64,000 nt of DNA from Prevotella sp. (GCA_016291595.1 JAEEXN010000001.1:62001-126000); one strand, 5' to 3'; numbered from the stretch's first letter, positions 36,645 to 45,360 are shown. Notes: generated by a model not told the origin, from the letters alone. Made by a program: numbers and translations.

Positions 36645-36652
36645 TACTTTTG
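36645..36652 (+). promoter_or_regulatory. -7 promoter element of map
   Basis: TACTTTTG, 21 bases before the ATG at 36674. Confidence 0.55.
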
Positions 36653-36673
36653 CAGGCAAATTGGATCATATTT

Positions 36674-37540
36674 ATGATGAGCATAAAAAAGAACAGGAAA
36701 TGGTATCCATTACCCGGCCAACCTCTGACAGAGATAGATAAACAGGTAATGTTCTGGGAGAACAAGGGTAAGAATGTTCCTTCGAGAAACTTAATTAAGA
36801 CTCCTGAACAAATTGAAGGCATTCGTAGAAGCGGTATTGTCAATACAGGTGTTTTGGATGAGGTGGCCCGTAAAATACATGTCGGCATGTCAACGCTTGA
36901 GATTGATGAAATATGCCGTGCATATTGTGAAACACACGGGGCCATCCCTGCATGTCTCAACTACGAGGGATTCCCGATGAGTGTCTGTACTAGTATTAAT
37001 GAGGTGGTCTGTCACGGTATTCCGAAGAAGGAGGATGTACTTAAAGAGGGTGACATTATTAATGTGGACTTTACGACCATTCTTGACGGCTATTATGCTG
37101 ATGCTTCGCGTATGTTTATCATTGGTAAGACAACTCCTGAGAAAGAACAGCTTGTGCGAGTGGCAAAAGAATGCCTTGAGATAGGGGCAGAGGCTGCAAA
37201 GCCATGGGGATTTGTAGGCGACATAGGGCATGCTGTTGAGAAACACGCCAAGAAGTATCACTATGGTGTTGTTCGTGACTTATGTGGCCACGGAGTAGGA
37301 TTAAAATTCCACGAAGACCCTGAGATTGTGCATTATGGAAGAAAAGGAACAGGCATGTTGCTTGTTCCTGGAATGGTGTTTACTATAGAGCCTATGATTA
37401 ATATGGGGACATGGGAGGTATTCGTGGATGCTGATGACCCATACGGATGGGAGGTGATTTCGGGCGATGAGTTGCCGAGCGCACAATGGGAGCATACTTT
37501 CGTTATGACCGAACACGGTGTTGAAATACTCACATATTAA
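36674..37540 (+). CDS. map: Type I methionine aminopeptidase
   Basis: Removes N-terminal methionine. 288 residues from the ATG at 36674 (a second ATG follows at once). The pita-bread fold residues are seen in NYEGFPMSVCTSINEVVCHGIP (His), INVDFTTILDGYYADASRMF (metal Asp pair), LCGHGVGLKFHEDPEIVHYG (metal His), VFTIEPMINMG (Glu) and WEHTFVMTEHG (Glu). About 50 extra N-terminal residues precede the catalytic domain (KNRKWYPLPGQPLTEID), without the zinc-finger cysteines of some extended forms. The reading frame is open upstream, but the promoter lies within it. Confidence 0.94.
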   Translation: MMSIKKNRKWYPLPGQPLTEIDKQVMFWENKGKNVPSRNLIKTPEQIEGIRRSGIVNTGVLDEVARKIHVGMSTLEIDEICRAYCETHGAIPACLNYEGFPMSVCTSINEVVCHGIPKKEDVLKEGDIINVDFTTILDGYYADASRMFIIGKTTPEKEQLVRVAKECLEIGAEAAKPWGFVGDIGHAVEKHAKKYHYGVVRDLCGHGVGLKFHEDPEIVHYGRKGTGMLLVPGMVFTIEPMINMGTWEVFVDADDPYGWEVISGDELPSAQWEHTFVMTEHGVEILTY

Positions 37541-37547
37541 ACGACTT

Positions 37548-38588
37548 ATGAACAATATATATATATTAGGTATTGAGTCGAGTTGTGACGACACCTCTGC
37601 TGCTGTACTGAAAGACGGAGTGCTACTTAGCAATGTTACCGCCAGTCAAAGTGTTCATGAGGCATATGGTGGCGTGGTTCCTGAACTAGCATCAAGGGCT
37701 CACCAGCAAAATGTAGTTCCTGTCGTTGACCAAGCCATTAAACGTGCAGGAATCACAAAGAATATGCTCTCAGCAATTGCCTTTACACGTGGACCTGGTC
37801 TTATGGGGTCATTGCTGGTTGGCGTGAGTTTTGCCAAAGGTTTTGCTCGCGCTTTGGATATTCCAATGATTGATGTGAACCATCTGCAAGGACATGTTAT
37901 GGCGCATTTCATAAAGGAACTTGATGCTAACGGTCAGCCTACAGGTAGTGTTCCACCCTTACCCTTTCTCTGTCTACTAGTAAGTGGCGGTAACTCACAG
38001 ATTGTCAAGGTAAATGCCTACAACGACATGGAAGTGTTGGGACAAACTATTGATGACGCAGCAGGAGAGGCAATTGATAAATGTTCAAAGATAATGGGAT
38101 TGGGATATCCCGGTGGGCCTATTATTGACCGTCTTGCACGTAAGGGGAATCCTCATGCATATCAGTTCTCAGAACCGCATGTTTCTGGTCTTGACTATAG
38201 CTTTAGTGGATTGAAAACATCTTTTTTGTACAATTTACGCGACTGGATAAAAGAAGACCCAGACTTTGTTGAGCACCATATGGAAGATCTTGCTGCTAGC
38301 CTCGAGTTTACTGTAGTCGGCATACTGATGAAAAAACTGCGCTTGGCAGTCAAGCAGACTCACATTAAGCATGTGGCCGTTGCCGGAGGTGTTAGTGCCA
38401 ACAACGGCCTGCGCAATGCATTCAAAGAGCATGCGGAGAAATATGGATGGACAATTTATATTCCAAAGTTTAGTTACACTACCGATAATGCTGCCATGAT
38501 TGGCATAACAGGCTATTATAAATTTCTTGACAAAGATTTTTGTAGTATTGACAAGCCTGCTTTCAGTAGAATAACGTTTAATAGTTGA
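37548..38588 (+). CDS. tsaD: tRNA N6-threonylcarbamoyladenosine transferase TsaD
   Basis: Catalytic subunit for t6A37 in ANN-decoding tRNAs. From the ATG at 37548 (346 residues): ILGIESSCDDTSAAVL, VPELASRAHQQNVVPV with metal His, GPGLMGSLLVGVSFAKG, VNHLQGHVMAHF with the second and third His, LLVSGGNSQIVKV, TIDDAAGEAIDKC, and the ATP-binding AVAGGVSANNGLR and YTTDNAAMIG near the C-terminus. It begins seven bases after map. Length is standard. Confidence 0.97.
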   Translation: MNNIYILGIESSCDDTSAAVLKDGVLLSNVTASQSVHEAYGGVVPELASRAHQQNVVPVVDQAIKRAGITKNMLSAIAFTRGPGLMGSLLVGVSFAKGFARALDIPMIDVNHLQGHVMAHFIKELDANGQPTGSVPPLPFLCLLVSGGNSQIVKVNAYNDMEVLGQTIDDAAGEAIDKCSKIMGLGYPGGPIIDRLARKGNPHAYQFSEPHVSGLDYSFSGLKTSFLYNLRDWIKEDPDFVEHHMEDLAASLEFTVVGILMKKLRLAVKQTHIKHVAVAGGVSANNGLRNAFKEHAEKYGWTIYIPKFSYTTDNAAMIGITGYYKFLDKDFCSIDKPAFSRITFNS

Positions 38589-38601
38589 AAATAGTTTTGT
38601 T

Positions 38602-39111
38602 ATGGAGTTTGAAAACAAAATACTTAGTAGGGAAATACAGCAACTTGTTTATGAAGCAGGCAAAACCCTTGGGACAGCAGAGAGTTGTACTGGTGGTCGC
38701 ATAGCAGAGTCAATCATTGCGGTACCCGGTGCATCAGATTATTTTAAGGGTGGGGTAATCTCATATACTGATGAGATTAAAGAGAACATATTGGGAGTTG
38801 ATCATGAAACACTTGTAGAGAAGAATGCTGTGAGTGAAGATGTTGCACGGATGATGGTGCAAGGTGCAATTAAGGCTCTCAACGTAGACTATGCCATTTC
38901 TGCAACTGGATTCGCAGGACCTGGTGGCGGCACGAAAGAGATTCCTGTAGGTACCATATGGCTTGCATGCGGAACGGCTGATGATATTGTTACTTTCAAA
39001 CAGTTTGAAGATGATGGTCGTGATGTGAACTTAGCAAAAGCAACTACAAAAGCCCTTCAAATGTTTCTAGAGTATCTGAAAACGCATATAGAGCCACAAA
39101 AAGAGGAGTAA
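38602..39111 (+). CDS. CinA-family nicotinamide-nucleotide amidohydrolase (PncC-like)
   Basis: Deamidates NMN to nicotinate mononucleotide, recycling pyridine nucleotides. The 169-residue protein corresponds to the C-terminal domain of CinA: TAESCTGGRIAESI with the catalytic Ser and Thr region, KGGVISYTDEIKEN, AVSEDVARMMVQGA, and ISATGFAGPGGGTKEIPVGTIWLACG. No N-terminal molybdopterin-like domain is present, as in stand-alone PncC. It starts 13 bases after tsaD. Confidence 0.92.
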   Translation: MEFENKILSREIQQLVYEAGKTLGTAESCTGGRIAESIIAVPGASDYFKGGVISYTDEIKENILGVDHETLVEKNAVSEDVARMMVQGAIKALNVDYAISATGFAGPGGGTKEIPVGTIWLACGTADDIVTFKQFEDDGRDVNLAKATTKALQMFLEYLKTHIEPQKEE

Positions 39112-39177
39112 AACGAAAAAAATACTTAATTAGTCACATTATTTAAGGAAATATTTTGTTTTTTCCAGAAAACTTTG

Positions 39178-39185
39178 TAATTTTG
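39178..39185 (+). promoter_or_regulatory. Promoter of the rpmB-rpmG-DUF4295 operon
   Basis: TAATTTTG at 39178 with a TTTG at 39155-39158, 19 bases apart; about 50 bases of leader precede rpmB. Confidence 0.7.
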
Positions 39186-39235
39186 CACCCTGTTTGGAAT
39201 AGGTATCAAAAAAGAAAACAAAAATTTAGATAGAA

Positions 39236-39499
39236 ATGTCGAAAATTTGTCAGATTACAGGTAAGAAGGCACAGATTGGCAATAATGTGTCTCACTCAAA
39301 GCATCGCACAAAGAGAAGCTTTGATGTAAACTTGTTCAGCAAGAAATTCTACTATGTAGAAGAACAATGCTGGATTAGTCTAAAGATCAGTGCTGCTGGT
39401 CTTCGTCTTATTAACAAGGTAGGTCTTGATGCAGCCTTGAAACAGGCCGTTGCAAAAGGATATGTTGACTGGAAGGACATTAAAGTAATAGGAGAATAA
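39236..39499 (+). CDS. rpmB: 50S ribosomal protein L28
   Basis: 87 residues beginning [33 protein letters not shown] without spaces in the L28 motif order: [39 protein letters not shown]. It has C6 but not the full zinc set of four cysteines. First gene of a three-gene ribosomal operon. Confidence 0.96.
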   Translation: MSKICQITGKKAQIGNNVSHSKHRTKRSFDVNLFSKKFYYVEEQCWISLKISAAGLRLINKVGLDAALKQAVAKGYVDWKDIKVIGE

Positions 39500-39504
39500 T
39501 CACC

Positions 39505-39696
39505 ATGGCATCAAAGAAAGCAAAAGGCAATAGAGTTCAGGTGATTCTGGAGTGCACAGAGATGAAGAACAGTGGTCTGCCCGGCACCAGCCGTTACATT
39601 ACCACAAAGAATCGTAAAAATACTCCTGAGCGTATGGAACTCATGAAGTATAATCCAATCCTGAAGAAGATGACTCTTCACAAGGAGATTAAATAA
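39505..39696 (+). CDS. rpmG: 50S ribosomal protein L33
   Basis: 63 residues: [43 protein letters not shown] fits L33 in order of blocks [24 protein letters not shown] and KYNPILKK. The CxxC zinc pairs of the C+ form are lacking, so it is the zinc-independent form. Starts five bases after rpmB. Confidence 0.96.
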   Translation: MASKKAKGNRVQVILECTEMKNSGLPGTSRYITTKNRKNTPERMELMKYNPILKKMTLHKEIK

Positions 39697-39715
39697 TCAA
39701 TAACAGCTTTACACT

Positions 39716-39874
39716 ATGGCAAAGAAAACGGTTGCTACCCTCCATGAAGGTTCAAAGGATGGTCGCGCATATACAAAGGTTATCAAAATGGTGAAGAGCC
39801 CGAAGACTGGTGCTTATATTTTTGATGAGCAGATGGTTCCTAATGAGGCTGTTCAGGATTTCTTTAAGAAATAA
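39716..39874 (+). CDS. 52-residue DUF4295 protein
   Basis: A tiny gene (MAKKTVATLHEG to VPNEAVQDFFKK) that fits DUF4295, a Bacteroidetes-specific small basic protein encoded right after rpmB and rpmG. It starts 19 bases after rpmG and is followed by the operon terminator. Position and basic charge suggest a ribosome-bound protein; I infer this and do not see direct proof. Confidence 0.88.
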   Translation: MAKKTVATLHEGSKDGRAYTKVIKMVKSPKTGAYIFDEQMVPNEAVQDFFKK

Positions 39875-39890
39875 TTTGTATTTCTCATAT

Positions 39891-39925
39891 AAAAAAGTCG
39901 CAATTTAGATGTTGCGGCTTTTTTT
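39891..39925 (+). terminator. Terminator of the ribosomal operon
   Basis: AAAAAAGTCGCAA pairs with TTGCGGCTTTTTTT (one G-U pair) around a short loop and ends in a T run. Confidence 0.8.
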
Positions 39926-40210
39926 ATTATAGTTTATTGCTTATTTGTATTTGCACTTCCTGCTTTTTCCCTGTGTCCTTTGTTGTATTCATATTATTGA
40001 AATCTTTTCGTTCAAGAAGTGCTCATATGACTATTTATATTATAACAATATTTTCAAAGCATAAAGATGTCTAATTGAAGCATTACATCCACATGTTCTA
40101 AGTTTTACTATTCTCTCGACTTTTTGTGTTATTGCAACAAAAGTGGCGCAATAACTATATTAATGCATAAAAAAGAGTGTTTTTTCTTTTGTCCTGCATC
40201 CATTTTTTTG

Positions 40211-40218
40211 TAACTTTG
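40211..40218 (+). promoter_or_regulatory. Promoter of ftsY
   Basis: TAACTTTG at 40211 with a TTTG at 40188-40191, 19 bases apart; 16 bases before the ATG. Confidence 0.7.
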
Positions 40219-40234
40219 CAAAAAATAATGAAAT

Positions 40235-41191
40235 ATGGGTTTATTCGGATTCTTTAATAAAAACAAGAAGGACACACTTGATAAAGGCTTAGAGAAGACA
40301 AAACAAAGCGTTTTTGACAAGTTAGCGAGAGCTGTCGCTGGTAAGTCGAAAGTTGACGATGATGTGCTTGACGAACTAGAGGAGGTGCTCATTACATCAG
40401 ATGTTGGTGTAGACACGACCATTAAGATTATTCAGCGCATCGAGGAACGAGTTGCTCGCGACAAATATATTTCCACATCAGAACTAAATCAGATTCTTCG
40501 CGATGAGATTGCTGCTTTGCTTGCTGAGAATCATTCAGATGATAATGAGAACTGGGATCTCCCTGCTGACCATAAGCCATATGTTATTCTTGTTGTAGGA
40601 GTCAACGGTGTAGGTAAGACAACCACTATTGGTAAACTTGCCTGGCAATTTAAGAATGCCGGTAAGAAAGTTTATCTTGGTGCAGCTGACACTTTCCGTG
40701 CTGCTGCCGTTGAGCAGTTGTGTATATGGGGAGAACGTGTAGGTGTACCTGTAATTAAGCAGCAAATGGGATCAGACCCTGCTTCGGTTGCATTCGACAC
40801 CTTAAGTAGTGCGAAAGCTAATAATGCTGACGTAGTTCTTATCGATACAGCAGGCAGATTACATAATAAGATTGGCCTAATGAACGAGTTGAAGAAGATT
40901 AAGGATGTGATGAAAAAAGTACTTCCAGAGGCTCCTGACGAGGTAATGCTTGTGCTTGATGGTAGTACTGGTCAAAACGCTTTTGAACAAGCCAAGCAAT
41001 TCTCAGCAGTTACCAATATCACAAGTCTGGCTATTACAAAACTCGACGGAACAGCCAAGGGCGGAGTTGTGATTGGTATCAGCGACCAACTAAAAGTGCC
41101 TGTCAAGTATATTGGACTTGGCGAGGGTATGGAAGACCTCCAACTGTTTAACAAGGCGCAATTTGTCGACTCTCTATTTAAAAGCGAATAA
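40235..41191 (+). CDS. ftsY: Signal recognition particle receptor FtsY
   Basis: GTPase receptor that docks SRP-ribosome complexes at the membrane. 318 residues: a short basic N-terminus (MGLFGFFNKNKKDTLDKGL), the four-helix N domain, then the G domain with G1 GVNGVGKTTTIGKLA, the insertion-box DTFRAAAVEQL, G3 DTAGRLHNKIGLMNEL, G4 TKLDGTAKGG and GEGMEDLQLF near the end. The acidic A domain of E. coli is missing, as in most non-enteric forms. It is followed by rimO with no gap. Confidence 0.96.
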   Translation: MGLFGFFNKNKKDTLDKGLEKTKQSVFDKLARAVAGKSKVDDDVLDELEEVLITSDVGVDTTIKIIQRIEERVARDKYISTSELNQILRDEIAALLAENHSDDNENWDLPADHKPYVILVVGVNGVGKTTTIGKLAWQFKNAGKKVYLGAADTFRAAAVEQLCIWGERVGVPVIKQQMGSDPASVAFDTLSSAKANNADVVLIDTAGRLHNKIGLMNELKKIKDVMKKVLPEAPDEVMLVLDGSTGQNAFEQAKQFSAVTNITSLAITKLDGTAKGGVVIGISDQLKVPVKYIGLGEGMEDLQLFNKAQFVDSLFKSE

Positions 41192-42490
41192 GTGAAGAAG
41201 AACCATATCGATATTATCACGATGGGGTGCTCGAAAAACCTGGTGGACAGCGAACTGCTTATGCGCCAGTTTGAGGCTAATGGTTTTAAATGCACTCATG
41301 ATAGTAAGCATCCGCAGGGTGAGATAGTGGTTATCAACACCTGTGGTTTTATAAATGATGCTAAAGAAGAGAGTATCAATACTATTCTTGAATTCGCGCA
41401 AGCCAAGGAAGAAGGCAGAATCAACAAGCTCTTTGTAATGGGATGTCTCTCACAACGCTACAAAGATGAATTGGAACAGGAGATTCCTCAGGTCGACAAG
41501 TATTATGGTAAGTTTGATTTTAAGTCGCTTTTAACCGATTTAGGAAAGGCTGAGATTGCAGCATGTAGCGGAAAGCGTCATCTTACGACACCACACCATT
41601 ACGCCTACCTGAAGATAAGTGAGGGATGCGATCGCCATTGCGCATATTGCGCTATTCCAATTATTACGGGTCGTCATAAGAGCCGTCCGATGGAAGATAT
41701 TTTAAATGAGGTGCGGGAGCTTGTATTGCAAGGCGTTAAGGAATTCCAAGTAATTGCTCAAGAACTGACATATTATGGAATTGATATTGATGGCAAACAA
41801 CATATCGCCGAACTTGTAAGTGCAATGGCCGACATTCCGGGAGTAAAATGGATTCGTCTTCATTATGCTTACCCCACACATTTCCCATATGAACTCTTGA
41901 AAGTGATGCGCGAAAAACACAATGTTTGTAAGTATCTAGATATAGCGTTTCAACACATTTCCAATCATATGCTTACTGCTATGCATCGGAATGTAACAAA
42001 GGAGGAGACCTACACATTAATCCGCCGTCTGCGCGAAGAGGTTCCTGGGATACATATACGTACCACATTAATGGTGGGATTCCCTGGTGAGACAGAAGAA
42101 GACTTCAATGAACTGATGGAGTTTACTCGTTGGGCACGCTTTGAGCGGATGGGTGCCTTTGCATATTCAGAGGAAGAAGACACATATAGCGGCATTAACT
42201 ATAGCGACGACGTTCCCGACGAAGCGAAACAATACAGATTGGATCGTCTTATGGCCCTTCAACAAGAGATAAGCACCGAAATAGAGGCAGCTAAGGTTGG
42301 GAGTAAGATGAGAGTGATTATTGATCGCAAAGAAGGTGCTTATTACATTGGTCGTACAGAATTTTGCTCTCCTGAGGTTGATCCGGAAGTACTAATCCCC
42401 GCAAATGAGAAAAGACTACGAACAGGATGTTTCTATAATGTAATAATTACAGGCTCAGAAGAGTTTGACTTATATGCTACAGTAGTATGA
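41192..42490 (+). CDS. rimO: Ribosomal protein S12 methylthiotransferase RimO
   Basis: Radical-SAM enzyme adding a methylthio group to Asp of S12. 432 residues from a GTG directly after the ftsY stop. The UPF0004 domain has the three cluster cysteines (MGCSKNLVDSE, VVINTCGFI, VMGCLSQRY), the radical-SAM loop is CDRHCAYCAIP, TLMVGFPGETEEDF follows, and a TRAM domain closes the chain (IDRKEGAYYIGRTEF). GRHKSRPMEDIL and EFQVIAQELTYYG are RimO-like, not MiaB-like. The stop overlaps the next start (ATGA). Confidence 0.95.
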   Translation: MKKNHIDIITMGCSKNLVDSELLMRQFEANGFKCTHDSKHPQGEIVVINTCGFINDAKEESINTILEFAQAKEEGRINKLFVMGCLSQRYKDELEQEIPQVDKYYGKFDFKSLLTDLGKAEIAACSGKRHLTTPHHYAYLKISEGCDRHCAYCAIPIITGRHKSRPMEDILNEVRELVLQGVKEFQVIAQELTYYGIDIDGKQHIAELVSAMADIPGVKWIRLHYAYPTHFPYELLKVMREKHNVCKYLDIAFQHISNHMLTAMHRNVTKEETYTLIRRLREEVPGIHIRTTLMVGFPGETEEDFNELMEFTRWARFERMGAFAYSEEEDTYSGINYSDDVPDEAKQYRLDRLMALQQEISTEIEAAKVGSKMRVIIDRKEGAYYIGRTEFCSPEVDPEVLIPANEKRLRTGCFYNVIITGSEEFDLYATVV

Positions 42491-42780
42491 ATAACAAAGA
42501 TTTCATATCAGAACTGTCACAGCGACTAGGTTATACGCATGATGACGCACAGAAAATGGTCCGCTCCATGATTGACATTATGTGTGAGCGTTTCCAGGAA
42601 GGAGACAGTGTAACATTTCCTAACTTTGGTACGTTTGAGGTAAAAAAACGCCTCGAGCGCATTATGGTGAATCCTTCTACAGGACAGCGAATGCTAGTTC
42701 CGCCAAAATTAGTTTTGAATTTCAAGCCTGTTGCTTCTGTCAAGGAAAAACTAAAGAGTGGAGGGCAGGAGAATGGCTAG
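42487..42780 (+). CDS. HU-family DNA-binding protein
   Basis: 97 residues with the HU/IHF fold: FISELSQRLGYTHDDAQKMV, FPNFGTFEVKKRLERIMVNPSTGQRM (the DNA-inserting arm with Pro in NPSTG), LVPPKLVLNFKPVASVKEKL. It shares the ATGA with rimO and overlaps the start of the HU-LysM gene, so all three are probably translationally linked. It may form a heterodimer with the HU domain of the next protein; that is an inference. Confidence 0.92.
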   Translation: MNNKDFISELSQRLGYTHDDAQKMVRSMIDIMCERFQEGDSVTFPNFGTFEVKKRLERIMVNPSTGQRMLVPPKLVLNFKPVASVKEKLKSGGQENG

Positions 42781-44464
42781 AATTGCATTAACAGAGCTTG
42801 GCAGGGCTATCGCCTCAAAGCACGGTCTCACACAAAGAGAAGCAGAACGTTTTATTTCTGCATTTATTGATGTGGTCAATGATGGTCTGCAACATGAGAA
42901 ACAGCTGAAGATAAAAGGGTTAGGCACTTTCAAAGTCATCGACACGAAGGATCGCGAAAGTGTAAACATCAATACTGGTGAACGAATATTGATAGGAGGG
43001 CGTGGTAAAATCACTTTTACACCGGATGCCGTTATGCGTGAGCTTGTTAACAAACCTTTTGCACAATTCCAGACTGTTGTCTTGAACGAAGGAGTGAGCT
43101 TTGACGATGTTGACATCCAAGAAGAAACGATTGATGCTGAAAATAACAACTCAGAAATACCTGCTTCTAATTTTATTTCTCCACTCATGGCAAGCGAGCA
43201 ACAAGTTCCTTCTGACGAGAATGTGACACCTGTAGAAGAAGTTACACCGTTAGTTGCGGAGGAGACTTCTACTGATGTGGAGGAACCTTCTGCTAATGTA
43301 GAGGAGCCCTCTGCTGATGTGGAAGAGCACACAAATGTGGAAGAAGATCATATTGACGAGGAACCGACTTCAAGCGCATCCTCTCTTGTCGAGTTTGTTG
43401 ACAATGATGAGTTAGTTGAGCAACTGTCAGATAAAGAAACGGTTGAACAGATAAAAGATAAAGATATGGAAAATAATTGGGAAGAGCAAAGCCATCGGCA
43501 TTCGCATGATGGACATGAAGACCACCATAGGAATCATATATACGATGAACGTAAAGACCATCATAGACACCATTCTCATGATGAACATGAAGAGCATCAT
43601 AGAAGTCACTCGCACGATGAGAATGATGAGAATTACAGACACCATTCACACCCCAAGCATGATCCTCATTATCACCGTTCTTCGATGGATAATTTTGATG
43701 TAATGCAATATGAAAATATGGATCCAGACGAAGAAGGGAACAAAAGATCTTTAGGAAAGTTTCCTTGGATATTACTTTCACTACTTCTTATCGCTGGAGG
43801 AACTTATCTTGGTTATTATTTTGGCAAGAGTGGATCTTCGGAATATGTTAAGGCACTTGAAAATGAGCATGCAGCATTGCTAGACACAATAGCTTACATA
43901 CGGGGCCATATAAATACTGATTCTCTAGCTTCAATTGATAAGAGAGAAAGTGACAGCTTACTAAAAGCACAAGCAGAATCCGTGATGAATGCCGAGAAAA
44001 GGGACATAGAGCTTGCAGCCAAGGCTAAAGAGCTAGCAATTCTTCAATCGAAGAAAAATGAGAGCATTGCTGCTGAGCATGCCAAAAGAGCGGCAGAACG
44101 TGCCCGTATAGCCCAACGTACACCCGTATATGTTGAAAGGGCTAAACAACCTGTTCAGACTAAGACAGTCACAGTTCAACCAAAAACAGCAAAGACTGTA
44201 ACATCAAAGGAAGAAAAAGAAGCAAGCCGTTACGATGCAACTAATGCTCAAGTACGTCTGGGGGCATATAGTATTGTTGGTTACGACCAAACTGTAACTG
44301 TCCGCAAAGGCCAAACTCTAGCTTCCATTTCCAAAGCTTTCTTCGGCCCAGGTATGGAATGCTACATACAAGCTTACAACAACGGTATAAAAGAGGTTCA
44401 GGAAGGCATGAAACTGAAGATACCTAAATTGCAACTTAAGAAGAAACTATCAAAAAATCAATAG
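42773..44464 (+). CDS. HU domain - His-rich linker - transmembrane - LysM-like fusion protein
   Basis: 563 residues from the ATG at 42773. Residues about 1-95 form an HU/IHF-type domain (EAERFISAFIDVVNDGL, KIKGLGTFKVIDTKDRESVN, RGKITFTPDAVMRELVNKPF). A low-complexity acidic stretch follows, with VEEPSANVEEPSADVEE repeats, then a His-rich part (about 241-303, mostly HxHD-type). One transmembrane helix (about 331-350, PWILLSLLLIAGGTYLGYYF), a long coiled-coil and a C-terminal LysM-like domain (about 494-555, TVTVRKGQTLASISKAFFGP, IKIP-type ending) complete it. There is no signal peptide, so the HU part should be inside and LysM in the periplasm. Function is unknown to me; a nucleoid-to-wall link is an inference. 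Confidence 0.85.
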   Translation: MARIALTELGRAIASKHGLTQREAERFISAFIDVVNDGLQHEKQLKIKGLGTFKVIDTKDRESVNINTGERILIGGRGKITFTPDAVMRELVNKPFAQFQTVVLNEGVSFDDVDIQEETIDAENNNSEIPASNFISPLMASEQQVPSDENVTPVEEVTPLVAEETSTDVEEPSANVEEPSADVEEHTNVEEDHIDEEPTSSASSLVEFVDNDELVEQLSDKETVEQIKDKDMENNWEEQSHRHSHDGHEDHHRNHIYDERKDHHRHHSHDEHEEHHRSHSHDENDENYRHHSHPKHDPHYHRSSMDNFDVMQYENMDPDEEGNKRSLGKFPWILLSLLLIAGGTYLGYYFGKSGSSEYVKALENEHAALLDTIAYIRGHINTDSLASIDKRESDSLLKAQAESVMNAEKRDIELAAKAKELAILQSKKNESIAAEHAKRAAERARIAQRTPVYVERAKQPVQTKTVTVQPKTAKTVTSKEEKEASRYDATNAQVRLGAYSIVGYDQTVTVRKGQTLASISKAFFGPGMECYIQAYNNGIKEVQEGMKLKIPKLQLKKKLSKNQ

Positions 44465-44509
44465 GATTATTCAGTTCTGTCATTGACAAGATAGTGTTTC
44501 AAATAACAT

Positions 44510-44544
44510 AAAAGAGGATGTGCTAAATTGCATATCCTCTTTTA
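44510..44544. terminator. Bidirectional terminator between the HU-LysM gene and the ABC ATPase gene
   Basis: AAAGAGGATGTGC (44511-44523) pairs with GCATATCCTCTTT (44530-44542) with one G-U pair, with A and T runs on both sides. It lies between convergent genes. Confidence 0.7.
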
Positions 44545-44619
44545 ATGTAATACAATAACTTGAGTGGTAATAATTCAACTATAATGATGCTAAAACACCA
44601 ATTGGTCTAATCTACAACG

Positions 44620-45360
44620 TTATGAATTGAAGTACTCTTCAAGTTCTTTCTCTGCACTTCCATTTTCATTGGGTAGGTCACGAATGATGACACCGTGCTC
44701 GAGCAACGCTATGCGGGAACTGATATCAACAGTATGAGCCAAATTGTGACTACTAATAAGTATTGTGGCCTGTGTCTCATGATTATAATCAGATAGCAGA
44801 TGTTTCAGCACATTCTGGCTCGTAGGATCCAGAAAGTTAAATGGCTCATCAAGGATAACTAATCGAGGTCGGTTAAGTAGGGTTGAGATAATACCTACTT
44901 TCTGCTTGTTACCGGCAGAGAGGTTACGAATAAGCTTTTTCTGACCGAGTACTTCTCCATTCATAAAGTGATCAAATAGCTTCAGACGCTCATCAACATC
45001 CTTATTACTCAAGCCATTTACTTTACCAATGAAATAAAAGTATTCCTCAGGTGTGAGAAAATCAATTAGAAAGCCCTCATCAATATATGCGCCAGTATGC
45101 TGTTTCCATTCCTCACTTTCTGCTGGATTAATCGTCTGAGCATCCTCTTTTTCATCAATATGAGGAAAGGCATTGAAAGTGAACTGTACACTCCCTTCAT
45201 CAGCCTTGAGCAAATCAAGCATCAGACGGAAAAGTGTTGTCTTACCCGCTCCATTGTTTCCCACAAGGCCAAGTATCTCACCGTCATTGATGGTAAAACG
45301 GTCAATGTTGACAGCTACTTTCTCACCAAACTTCTTTTGTAAATTAGTGATAGTAATCAT
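44620..45360 (-). CDS. ABC transporter ATP-binding protein
   Basis: A 246-residue ATPase: ITITNLQKKFGEKVAVN, Walker A GNNGAGKTTL, Q-loop region GAYIDEGFLIDFLTP, signature NLSAGNKQKVGI, Walker B PRLVILDEPF, D-loop LDPTSQ, switch His ILISSHNLAHTVD. The signature (LSAGN) differs a little from LSGGQ. The closest resemblance is to ABC-2 type exporters. No permease is next to it: secA is upstream with a 21-base gap and the other side is convergent. Substrate unknown. Confidence 0.88.
   Translation of the reverse strand: MITITNLQKKFGEKVAVNIDRFTINDGEILGLVGNNGAGKTTLFRLMLDLLKADEGSVQFTFNAFPHIDEKEDAQTINPAESEEWKQHTGAYIDEGFLIDFLTPEEYFYFIGKVNGLSNKDVDERLKLFDHFMNGEVLGQKKLIRNLSAGNKQKVGIISTLLNRPRLVILDEPFNFLDPTSQNVLKHLLSDYNHETQATILISSHNLAHTVDISSRIALLEHGVIIRDLPNENGSAEKELEEYFNS

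Larger units (their letters stand above)
39875..40234. other. 360-base intergenic region before ftsY
   Basis: Contains the ribosomal-operon terminator at its left end and the ftsY promoter at its right end. In between is AT-rich sequence with one short inverted repeat (GTTATTGC at 40128-40135 with 40148-40155). No small gene is seen on either strand. Confidence 0.6.

Noticed and set aside
36506..36673. A long N-terminal extension of map
   Set aside because: The extension overlaps the HAD gene and contains the -7 box; the usual family start is the ATG at 36674.
40128..40155. Short inverted repeat upstream of ftsY
   Set aside because: Eight-base arms with a 12-base loop in AT-rich DNA are expected by chance; there is no match to a known riboswitch or regulator site.
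43493..43681. Repeated CAT/GAT-rich DNA that looks like a repeat array
   Set aside because: It is coding sequence for the His-rich linker; the units are degenerate and there are no spacers, so it is not a CRISPR.
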